A stretch of 14,621 nt of DNA, taken from the NCBI GenBank assembly GCA_023436515.1, contig JAEZIV010000293.1:1-14621 (forward strand), given 5' to 3'. Under the pieces are notes generated by a model. The model did not search any database. It saw only the letters and a list, made by a program, of their open reading frames with translations, and had not been told where the DNA came from. The position numbers and the translations under genes were made by a program. This stretch comes from Bacillota bacterium (GTDB taxonomy: Bacteria; Bacillota; Clostridia; Acetivibrionales; DSM-1351). Positions 6,617-13,290 of the stretch are shown one piece after another (position 1 is the stretch's first letter; the number at the start of each line of letters is the position of its first letter).

Positions 6617-8383
6617 ATGGGCTTATTTGAAAAAAGAGACTATTTGCTGTTTGATGGTGCCATGGGCACCTATTATTCTTCGAAATACAATGAAAGCATT
6701 GCTTGTGAGCTGGCAAATCTTACAGACAGTCAAAGTGTCTACAATATACATAAGGAATACATAAATGCTGGTGCCGATGGGATAAAGACCAATACCTTTG
6801 GAGCTAACAGGTTTTCCTTGGCTTGTGAGCAGCAGGAGGTTGAGGAGATTATTAAGAAGGGCTGGGATATAGCCTGTAATGCGGCAAGGGACAGTACTGT
6901 CCTTGTTTTTGCCGATATTGGCCCCATTCCTGTAACAGAAGGCTTAGATGAAGAGCTTGAATACAAAAGAATTATTAATATTTTTCTTGAATGCGGTGCA
7001 GAATATTTTCTGTTTGAAACCTTTTCTCATTACGGTATTATTCTTGAACTTTCAGCCTATATACGACTAGTAAAGCCAAATGCCGTAATCGTGGCTTCAT
7101 TTGCCGTATATCCCGATGGTTACACCAAGGAAGGTCTATATTATCAGGATATTTTTACAAAGTTAAGCGAAAGCAGATTGGTTGATAGCTGCGGCTTCAA
7201 CTGTATAAGTGGCCCTGCACATATGTGCAGGCTTGTTAACAGCCTTGACCTGACGGGAAGGGCTCTAAGTATCATGCCAAACTCCGGATATCCCTCCTCT
7301 GAAAGAGGAAGGGCTGTCTATGTGGATAATTCTGAGTATTTTGCTGAAAAGCTGCTGGAACTCAATAATATGGGAGTAAAAATACTCGGTGGCTGCTGCG
7401 GAACCACACCAAAGCACATTGCAGCAGCAGCAGGAAGGCTGTCCTCAGGCAGGGGACCTGTCAGCTCTGTGGAGCAACGGGAGATTGTTTCGGAAGCTCC
7501 GAGCAATGTACACCTGGTTCAAAGGCTAGTTGCAGAAAAGAAACCAATATTTGTTGAAATAGACCCTCCCTTTGATACAAATTGGGAGTACATGCTCAAG
7601 GATGCTTTTCTACTAAAGCAATCAGGTGTTGATATGATAACCATTGCCGATTCGCCTTTAGCGAAAGCAAGAGCAGACAGCGCAATAATGGCTGCAAAAA
7701 TTCAACGGGAAGCAGGTGTTCCCGTTATGCCTCACATAACCTGCAGAGATAAGAATCTTTTAGGAATAAAGGCGACTCTTCTTGCTTTGAGCATTGAGGG
7801 GGTACGCAATGTTTTACTGGTTACCGGTGACCCTATAGCAAACCTCGAAAAAAAGGATATCAGAGGTGTTTACAGTATTAATTCCACAAATCTGGCAAGC
7901 TACGTAACCAGCCTGAATACCAATATATTCGGGGAAGCAGGCTTTGAAATTGGAGGGGCTCTCAATATAAATGCACCGAATTTTGAAGCCGAGCTCAGGC
8001 GTTCTTATAAGAAGATTGAAAACGGCATTAGCTATTTTCTTACACAGGCAGCGTACACTGATACTGCGGTAAAAAATATCATAAGGGCGGTTGAAGCTCT
8101 GAAGGTTCCGGTTTTTGCGGGAATAATGCCCCTAGTCAGCTATAGAAATGCACAGTTTATCAATAATGAGGTCCCGGGAATTGAGATAGATCAGGCTGTA
8201 ATAGAGTCCTTCAGAGACAAGAACCGTGAAGAGGCAGAGACCCTTGGAATAGAACACGCCATAGGGTGCGTTGCCAAGCTATATAAGCATGTAGCCGGTT
8301 TCTATATAATGACCCCTCTTAAAAGAACAAACGTAGTGTGTCAGCTTATAAAAAGAATTAATGATATAAAGGAGACGGTTTAA
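6617..8383 (+). CDS. Homocysteine S-methyltransferase / methylenetetrahydrofolate reductase fusion
   Basis: This is a 588-residue two-domain enzyme of methionine synthesis. Residues about 8-275 form a homocysteine S-methyltransferase barrel. It has GAMGT (14-18) near the start, and the zinc ligands are Cys196 (GFNCISGP) and the Cys260-Cys261 pair in GGCCGTTP. Residues about 300-588 form an FAD-dependent 5,10-methylenetetrahydrofolate reductase barrel: VEIDPPF (313-319) with the catalytic-type Glu314, and LVTGDP (401-406) with Asp405 near the flavin. The same fusion is known as YitJ in Bacillus. The MTHFR half makes 5-methyl-THF and the N-terminal half methylates homocysteine. There is no cobalamin-binding domain in the chain. 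AAGGA at 6601-6605 is 11 nt from the ATG, and a start-stop (ATGTAA) lies between. The next gene follows after 1 nt. Confidence 0.92.
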   Translation: MGLFEKRDYLLFDGAMGTYYSSKYNESIACELANLTDSQSVYNIHKEYINAGADGIKTNTFGANRFSLACEQQEVEEIIKKGWDIACNAARDSTVLVFADIGPIPVTEGLDEELEYKRIINIFLECGAEYFLFETFSHYGIILELSAYIRLVKPNAVIVASFAVYPDGYTKEGLYYQDIFTKLSESRLVDSCGFNCISGPAHMCRLVNSLDLTGRALSIMPNSGYPSSERGRAVYVDNSEYFAEKLLELNNMGVKILGGCCGTTPKHIAAAAGRLSSGRGPVSSVEQREIVSEAPSNVHLVQRLVAEKKPIFVEIDPPFDTNWEYMLKDAFLLKQSGVDMITIADSPLAKARADSAIMAAKIQREAGVPVMPHITCRDKNLLGIKATLLALSIEGVRNVLLVTGDPIANLEKKDIRGVYSINSTNLASYVTSLNTNIFGEAGFEIGGALNINAPNFEAELRRSYKKIENGISYFLTQAAYTDTAVKNIIRAVEALKVPVFAGIMPLVSYRNAQFINNEVPGIEIDQAVIESFRDKNREEAETLGIEHAIGCVAKLYKHVAGFYIMTPLKRTNVVCQLIKRINDIKETV

Positions 8384-8384
8384 T

Positions 8385-9176
8385 ATGATTATAGTAGGTG
8401 AAAAGCTAAACAGCTCAATACCCAGGATCCATGAACTCATGAAGGAGATGAATTCAGAAGAGCTGAAAAGAATTGCGGTTGAGCAGGAGAAGGCCGGAGC
8501 AAATTATCTGGATGTAAACACCGCCATATTCAGAAAGCAGGAAGCTGAAATGATGGAATATGTGCTAAAAATTGTGACTGAAAATACAAACTGCGGGATT
8601 ATGCTGGACTCACCCTCACCGGTCGTGATTGAAAAGGCCCTTGAGCTTGTTCCCGGAAGAGATGTCATAATTAATTCGGTAACCCTTCAGGATAGAATTA
8701 ATGAATTGCTGCCTCTGGTAAAAAGGTATAATACAGGAGTAGTCTGTCTGCCCATAGATATGGAGGGTATTCCGAGAACATCAGAAAAGAGATTAGAGAA
8801 CTCGTTGAAGCTGGTTGAAATATTGCAGAAGGAGGGCATTGACAAGGATAAAATATATATTGACGTATTAGCCGAGGCCTTAGCTGTGGACAATGAATCT
8901 GCAAAGGTATCCATAGACACCATTGCAGGACTCAGGAAGATTCATCCGGAAGTTCACATAATATGCGGTGTATCAAATATATCCTTTGGTTTGCCAAAAA
9001 GAGCTGCCATAAATTCGGCATTTCTGACTGCAGCTATATATGCCGGGCTTGACAGTGGTATTGTAGATATAACCAATGAGCAGATTAAAAATACAATATA
9101 TATTGCCGAAATGATAGCTGGCAAGGATGAATACTGTATGGAATATTTGGGATACTTCAGAAGCATAGAGGGTTAA
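8385..9176 (+). CDS. Methyltetrahydrofolate:corrinoid methyltransferase-like protein (pterin-binding/DHPS family)
   Basis: This 263-residue TIM-barrel protein of the pterin-binding family resembles the AcsE/MeTr methyltransferase and the folate module of cobalamin-dependent methionine synthase. It would bind 5-methyl-THF and pass the methyl group to a Co(I) corrinoid protein. Visible family elements are GEKLNSS at 5-11 (GERIN type), the pterin-site acidic residues in YLDVN (41-45) and MLDSPSP (73-79), INSV (96-99), and GVSNISFGLP (195-204) with the conserved Asn198. The dihydropteroate synthase signature for the pyrophosphate substrate is not evident. It starts 1 nt after the MTHFR fusion gene, with GGAG (8371-8374) inside the end of that gene, so the two are co-translated. 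Context makes a methionine-synthase role likelier than Wood-Ljungdahl acetogenesis: no carbonyl branch gene is nearby. Its corrinoid partner is not in the window. Confidence 0.85.
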   Translation: MIIVGEKLNSSIPRIHELMKEMNSEELKRIAVEQEKAGANYLDVNTAIFRKQEAEMMEYVLKIVTENTNCGIMLDSPSPVVIEKALELVPGRDVIINSVTLQDRINELLPLVKRYNTGVVCLPIDMEGIPRTSEKRLENSLKLVEILQKEGIDKDKIYIDVLAEALAVDNESAKVSIDTIAGLRKIHPEVHIICGVSNISFGLPKRAAINSAFLTAAIYAGLDSGIVDITNEQIKNTIYIAEMIAGKDEYCMEYLGYFRSIEG

Positions 9177-9203
9177 AGGTTGAAAGAAACTATTATAGTA
9201 AAT

Positions 9204-9233
9204 TTGTACTAATTTTCATACAGATGTGATAAA
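9204..9233 (+). promoter_or_regulatory. Probable promoter of the acyl-CoA ligase operon
   Basis: TTGTAC (9204-9209) and the extended -10 TGTGATAAA (TG at 9225-9226, GATAAA 9228-9233) are 18 nt apart. This is weaker than the other promoters in the window. Initiation near 9240 would start the transcript just before the leader hairpin at 9248. Confidence 0.4.
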
Positions 9234-9247
9234 ATTAATTTGGCCAT

Positions 9248-9287
9248 ATTACCGAATCCTAGTAGAGGTATATTAAAAATCGGTAAT
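9248..9287 (+). promoter_or_regulatory. Leader hairpin with an alternative pairing before the acyl-CoA ligase
   Basis: ATTACCGA (9248-9255) is perfectly complementary to TCGGTAAT (9280-9287), an 8-bp stem with a 24-nt loop. GGTAA (9282-9286) can instead pair with TTACC (9307-9311), directly adjoining the GGAGG ribosome site (9302-9306), and TACC (9250-9253) can pair with GGTA (9267-9270). No T tract follows, so it is not a terminator. A leader controlling translation is possible but unproven. Confidence 0.5.
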
Positions 9288-9315
9288 GTAAAATTTATAT
9301 TGGAGGTTACCACCG

Positions 9316-11022
9316 ATGAAAGACAGACCATTATATGAAGTAAGAAAGATTTCGAATCTCAAAGATATGATTGAACAAAGTGCAGCCATCTATTCCGATA
9401 AAGCGGCATTTCTTACAAAACCTAAATCTGGAGGGGATTATGTTCCTATTTCATATAGAAAGTTCAAGGAGGATATAGATGCGTTAGGTACAGCTTTGCT
9501 AAGTCTGAATCTGAAGGGCAAAAAAATAGCCATAATCGGTGAAAACAGGTATGAATGGTCAACCTCCTATCTGGCTGTGTGCAATGGCGCTGGTATTGCT
9601 GTTCCTCTTGACAAGGAGCTTCCCCAGAATGAAATAGAAAACTGTCTTGTCAGAAGCGAAGCAGATGCAATTATTTACTCTGGCACAGTATTGAAGAATA
9701 TCGAGAAAATTTTTCAAAACATAAGCTCCTGCAAATACTTTATTAATATGGATCTGGAGGAGGATGCCGAGGGGCAGCTATCATATACAAAGCTACAGCA
9801 AAAGGGAGCTGAGCTTATAGCTTCAGGAAACAAGGAGTTTACAGGCTCAGTTATTGATAACGAAGCCTTGGGAGTATTGCTGTTTACCTCAGGAACAACA
9901 GATAAATCGAAGGCAGTTATGCTTTCTCACAGAAATATAGCCGAGAATCTGATGGCTATGTGTTCAATGTTGTATATAGATGAAAAGGATGTCTTTTTAT
10001 CACTGTTACCTATGCACCATACCTACGAATGCACCTGCGGTTTCCTTTGCCAGATGTATCGAGGCTGTACAGTAGCCTTCTGTGAGGGACTTCGCCATAT
10101 TGTAAAAAATCTAAAGGAATCCAAATGTACAGTAATGAACGGTGTACCTTTGGTATTTGAATCCATATACAAGCAGTTGATGAATCAGGTGGCAAAAAAG
10201 CCCGGAGGACCAAAAAAGTTAAAGCTGGGAATACGATTAAGCAAGCTGGCCGGGGTTTTTGGAGTGGATATAAAGAGGAAGCTCTTTGCAGAAATCCATA
10301 ACGGGCTGGGCGGACACTTAAGATTATTCATAAGTGGTGCGGCTGCCATTGACCCTCTGGTAGCAAAGGGCTTTAGAGAAATTGGTATAAAGCTTGTTCA
10401 AGGCTATGGGCTGACTGAGTGTGCTCCAATAGTTGCACTAAACAGGGATTGCTGGTTTAAGGACGACGCGGCCGGCTTACCTCTTCCAGGGCTCAAAGTT
10501 GTCATAGACAGCCCAAATAACGAGGGTATTGGTGAAATAAAGGTTCAGGGGCCCAGCGTTATGCAGGGGTATTATGAAAACAAGGAAGCCACTGATGCAG
10601 CAATAAGAGACGGATGGTTCTATACCGGAGATATGGGCTTTATGGATTCTGACGGTTTTGTTCACATTACCGGTAGAAAGAAGAATGTTATTATAACTAA
10701 GAACGGAAAGAATGTTTACCCTGAGGAAATTGAAACCTTGCTTAACAGGAGTGATTATATTAAGGAATCCCTCGTATACGGCATTGAAGGCAAGGATGAT
10801 GTTGTTGTATGCGCTCAGATTGTACCTGACCTGGAGAAGTTTGAAGAGGATACTAAAAATGGCGTAATATCAGGGGATATAAACAGTATTATCAGCTCAG
10901 AGGTCAAGAGGATAAACAAGGAGCTTGTAACCTATAAGTATGTAAAGGAATTTATACTCAGGGATACAGAGTTTGAGAAAACTACAACAAAGAAAATTAA
11001 AAGGTATCAGGAGCTAAAATAA
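9316..11022 (+). CDS. AMP-binding long-chain fatty acid-CoA ligase
   Basis: This 568-residue member of the ANL adenylate-forming family activates a fatty acid with ATP to the acyl-AMP and then the CoA thioester. Motifs in order: the phosphate loop FTSGTTDKSKAVMLSH (190-205); the adenine/gate motif GYGLTE (363-368); GWFYTGD (433-439) with the ribose-binding Asp439; the hinge/core region ITGRKKNVIITKNGKNVYPEEIE (about 451-473); and the C-terminal lysine motif TTTKKIKR (556-563), where Lys560 aligns with the catalytic lysine. The NVYPEEIE and long insert resemble long-chain rather than short-chain ligases. The phosphate loop lacks the usual second glycine and final glycine (Asp196, Ala200). GGAGG 9 nt before the ATG supports the start. 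It is followed 2 nt later by an inositol-monophosphatase-family gene. The exact acid substrate is unknown. Confidence 0.9.
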   Translation: MKDRPLYEVRKISNLKDMIEQSAAIYSDKAAFLTKPKSGGDYVPISYRKFKEDIDALGTALLSLNLKGKKIAIIGENRYEWSTSYLAVCNGAGIAVPLDKELPQNEIENCLVRSEADAIIYSGTVLKNIEKIFQNISSCKYFINMDLEEDAEGQLSYTKLQQKGAELIASGNKEFTGSVIDNEALGVLLFTSGTTDKSKAVMLSHRNIAENLMAMCSMLYIDEKDVFLSLLPMHHTYECTCGFLCQMYRGCTVAFCEGLRHIVKNLKESKCTVMNGVPLVFESIYKQLMNQVAKKPGGPKKLKLGIRLSKLAGVFGVDIKRKLFAEIHNGLGGHLRLFISGAAAIDPLVAKGFREIGIKLVQGYGLTECAPIVALNRDCWFKDDAAGLPLPGLKVVIDSPNNEGIGEIKVQGPSVMQGYYENKEATDAAIRDGWFYTGDMGFMDSDGFVHITGRKKNVIITKNGKNVYPEEIETLLNRSDYIKESLVYGIEGKDDVVVCAQIVPDLEKFEEDTKNGVISGDINSIISSEVKRINKELVTYKYVKEFILRDTEFEKTTTKKIKRYQELK

Positions 11023-11024
11023 AA

Positions 11025-11807
11025 ATGATTTCAGACTCGGTAATATATGAAGCAGAAAAGCTGGTCAAGGAGGTAGGAAAGCTACTTTTGCTGGAGGTTG
11101 ATGATCAAAAGGTCATCACAAAAAGCGGGGATGCAAATTTTGTTACAGAAATTGACCTGAAGGTACAGGAGATTATTGTTAAAAGACTTTATGAGATTTT
11201 GCCCGAAAGCAATATAATTGCCGAGGAGACAAAAGCAAATGATTTTTCCTTTGGAAAATATACATGGATTCTTGATCCGGTAGATGGTACTACAAACCTT
11301 ATGTACGGCTATAAGTACTCCTGTGTGGCACTGGGATTGGTAGTTGAAGGAATACCCTATGCAGGTATTGTTTATAACCCCTACCTTGATGAGCTTTTTT
11401 CAGCCATAAAGGGGAAGGGCGCCTTTGTAAACAATATGCCAATAGGGGTTTCCGGTAGCAGGACTTTGAAGGACAGCCTGATTACCTTTGGAACCTCACC
11501 CTACGATAAGGGAAAGGCTGACGCCACCTTCCGTCTGGCTAGAGAAGTATTTATGCAATGCAGAGATGTACGCCGTACCGGCTGCGCTGCTCTTGATATT
11601 TGTAGTGTGGCTGCGGGACGTACCGATGGTTATTTTGAGTTGGAGCTTCAGCCCTGGGACTATGCCGGAGCTTCCATTATCCTCGAAGAAGCCGGCGGGA
11701 GTATAACTGACTGGGAGGGCAAAAAGCTGAGTTATCTATACAAAACGGCAGCTATTGCTACAAACGGCCATATATATAAAGAGCTCTATACTTTAATTAA
11801 TAAGTAA
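11025..11807 (+). CDS. Inositol monophosphatase family phosphatase
   Basis: This 260-residue Mg2+-dependent, Li+-sensitive-type sugar/nucleotide phosphatase of the IMPase superfamily (SuhB-like) has the full metal site. It comprises Glu67 or Glu68 in IAEET, the DPVDGTTN motif (84-91; Asp84, Asp87, Gly88, Thr89), and the C-terminal WDYAGASIILEEAGG (211-225) with Asp212. The usual early VTEID element is VTEIDLKV (40-47). The length is standard. It starts 2 nt after the acyl-CoA ligase stop with an AGGAG-like SD inside that gene, so it is co-transcribed and probably coupled. A strong terminator follows at once. Members hydrolyse inositol-1-phosphate, fructose-1,6-bisphosphate, NADP or PAP, and the substrate cannot be chosen from sequence. 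No metabolic link with fatty acid activation is obvious. Confidence 0.92.
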   Translation: MISDSVIYEAEKLVKEVGKLLLLEVDDQKVITKSGDANFVTEIDLKVQEIIVKRLYEILPESNIIAEETKANDFSFGKYTWILDPVDGTTNLMYGYKYSCVALGLVVEGIPYAGIVYNPYLDELFSAIKGKGAFVNNMPIGVSGSRTLKDSLITFGTSPYDKGKADATFRLAREVFMQCRDVRRTGCAALDICSVAAGRTDGYFELELQPWDYAGASIILEEAGGSITDWEGKKLSYLYKTAAIATNGHIYKELYTLINK

Positions 11808-11820
11808 GCAATGCGCTTTT

Positions 11821-11852
11821 AAGTGCACTCATTTATTTGAGTGCACTTTTTT
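11821..11852 (+). terminator. Intrinsic terminator after the acyl-CoA ligase/IMPase operon
   Basis: A perfect 11-bp stem, AAGTGCACTCA (11821-11831) and TGAGTGCACTT (11838-11848), has a 6-nt loop and is followed by a T run to 11852. Confidence 0.92.
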
Positions 11853-11907
11853 AGAAAGCTCTACAGGGTTAGAGGTTGGATGTGCCTTGGGGACTGTAAA
11901 GCAATCA

Positions 11908-11936
11908 TTGACTTGAAATGTGTGCAAAGGTATACT
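11908..11936 (+). promoter_or_regulatory. Promoter of the TraB-MutS-like operon
   Basis: TTGACT (11908-11913), 17-nt spacer, TATACT (11931-11936). A start near 11943 gives a leader under 20 nt, and AAAGGA (11950-11955) lies 5 nt before the ATG at 11961. Confidence 0.75.
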
Positions 11937-11960
11937 GTTATTCATAATTAAAGGAAGGAA

Positions 11961-13277
11961 ATGAACATATTTATGACAGAAAATTTAAACTCTAATATAA
12001 ATGAAAATACCAATGAAAATACAGATATAAACGAAATTACCAATATAGATGAAAATAATATTAATGATATTAACATAAATGAAGATATCAACGAACGAAC
12101 GGATTTATCGGGCGAAATTGCAGATGAAAAAAATGTTACAAGAATTCAATACGATGACAAGGAAATAATTCTTGTTGGGACTGCCCATGTTTCTGCAGAA
12201 AGTGTGGAGTTGGTCAGGAGAGTGATAACTAGGGAGTTGCCTGACAGCGTGTGTATTGAGCTTGACGAACAGCGGTATGAAAGTATTCGGAACCCAAAAA
12301 GCTGGGAAAGTACCGATATTGTTAAAATAGTAAAGGAGAAGAAGGTTGGATTCCTAATTGCGAACCTGATTTTGAGCTCCTACCAGAAAAAGATTGCAAA
12401 GAAGCTGGATACAAATGTGGGCGGAGAAATGACTGAAGCTATAAGCTGTGCAGCTGAGGTTAATGCCAAACTGGTTCTTGCGGATAGAAGTATTCAGACA
12501 ACTTTTTTAAGAATATGGCGCAAGTTGAAGTTAAGGGAAAAGCTAAAGCTTTTGTTCACCTTGATTTTTTCTATTGGCGAAGATGCAGAAGTATCTGATC
12601 AGGACTTGCAGGAGCTTTTGAAGGAGGATATGCTTGAGGCAGCAATTTCAGGCTTGAGAAACCAGTTCCCCGTCGTAGGTGAAGTGCTTATCTCCGAAAG
12701 AGATCAATATCTGGCTTATAAAATAAAAAATGCTCCTGGGAATAAAGTAGTGGCTGTCCTCGGTGGTGCTCATGTTCCTGGAATTAAGACGGAATTGTTC
12801 AAGGAGCAGGACATGGAAGAGATATCCACCGTCCCGAAGAAGGGCAAATTCTCAAAAGTTGCAGCATGGATAATTCCCGGTATAGTAGTAGCCCTGTTGG
12901 CCTATGCTTTTGTTATCAGTTTTCAGACCGGTCTTGAACAATTGTCAGCATGGGTGTTGTGGACAAGTGTTTTAGCAGCTTTATTTACCGCTCTGTCCCT
13001 TGGACATCCCTTGAGTATTTTGACCTCCTTGGTCGTTGCTCCTTTTACTGCAATACATCCAATGCTTGCCTGCGGCTGGTTTGCGGGACTGGTGGAGGCT
13101 TCAATCAGGAAGCCTACTGTGCAGGACATTCAGAATTTACAATCCGATGTATTCAGTATAAAAGGTATATTTAGAAATCGTTTTCTAAAAACCTTATTAG
13201 TGGTTATAATGTCTAATATCGGGGCCTCAATAGGAACCTTCGTGGCAGGAACCGGTATAATAAAAAATCTTCTTTAG
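11961..13277 (+). CDS. TraB/PrgY family membrane protein with repetitive N-terminal tail
   Basis: This 438-residue protein is related to enterococcal TraB/PrgY, which limits peptide pheromone activity, and to the wider Tiki/GumN metalloprotease-like fold. The TraB domain spans about 60-285: GTAHVS (73-78, His76), CIELDEQRY (98-106), GGEMTEA (154-160), LADRSIQTT (173-181), ISERDQYLA (244-252) and GGAHVPGI (268-275). Four hydrophobic segments follow (about 300-322, 328-347, 350-380, 408-432), so the C-terminus is membrane-embedded. Residues about 8-46 are almost only Asn, Ile, Glu, Asp and Thr in a loose six-residue repeat, unlike the domain core. SD spacing fits ATG 11961; a second ATG at 11973 (residue 5) is too far from the SD. 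The substrate is unknown, and no pheromone or conjugation gene is nearby. The next gene follows after 13 nt. Confidence 0.88.
   Translation: MNIFMTENLNSNINENTNENTDINEITNIDENNINDININEDINERTDLSGEIADEKNVTRIQYDDKEIILVGTAHVSAESVELVRRVITRELPDSVCIELDEQRYESIRNPKSWESTDIVKIVKEKKVGFLIANLILSSYQKKIAKKLDTNVGGEMTEAISCAAEVNAKLVLADRSIQTTFLRIWRKLKLREKLKLLFTLIFSIGEDAEVSDQDLQELLKEDMLEAAISGLRNQFPVVGEVLISERDQYLAYKIKNAPGNKVVAVLGGAHVPGIKTELFKEQDMEEISTVPKKGKFSKVAAWIIPGIVVALLAYAFVISFQTGLEQLSAWVLWTSVLAALFTALSLGHPLSILTSLVVAPFTAIHPMLACGWFAGLVEASIRKPTVQDIQNLQSDVFSIKGIFRNRFLKTLLVVIMSNIGASIGTFVAGTGIIKNLL
11985..12099 (+). repeat. Degenerate low-complexity coding repeat (Asn/Ile/Glu/Asp)
   Basis: Roughly 18-nt (six-codon) degenerate repeats built from aat, ata, gaa, gat, att and acc codons encode about residues 9-46 of the TraB-like protein, with blocks such as NINENT, NENTDI, NEITNI and DININE. 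The A/T content is far above the surrounding gene. Confidence 0.75.
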
Positions 13278-13290
13278 TATGGAGGCTAAA

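Noticed and set aside
5946..6716. A long - strand open frame (256 codons) opposite the PBP gene and the spacer
   Set aside because: It is antisense to the KTG-containing half of a well-supported PBP gene and crosses a promoter. It has Cys/His-rich low-quality composition and no recognisable domain.
6456..6764. A + strand open frame of 102 codons overlapping the start of the MTHFR fusion gene
   Set aside because: It overlaps a strong promoter and the first 148 nt of a well-supported gene in another frame, and has no family resemblance.
8385..9176. Dihydropteroate synthase (FolP)
   Set aside because: The pterin-binding fold is shared, but the GEKLN and GVSNISFGLP elements and the MTHFR neighbour fit a methyltetrahydrofolate:corrinoid methyltransferase better.
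9248..9287. Terminator after the methyltransferase-like gene
   Set aside because: The hairpin is good, but no T tract follows its 3' arm, and it lies directly before a ribosome site.
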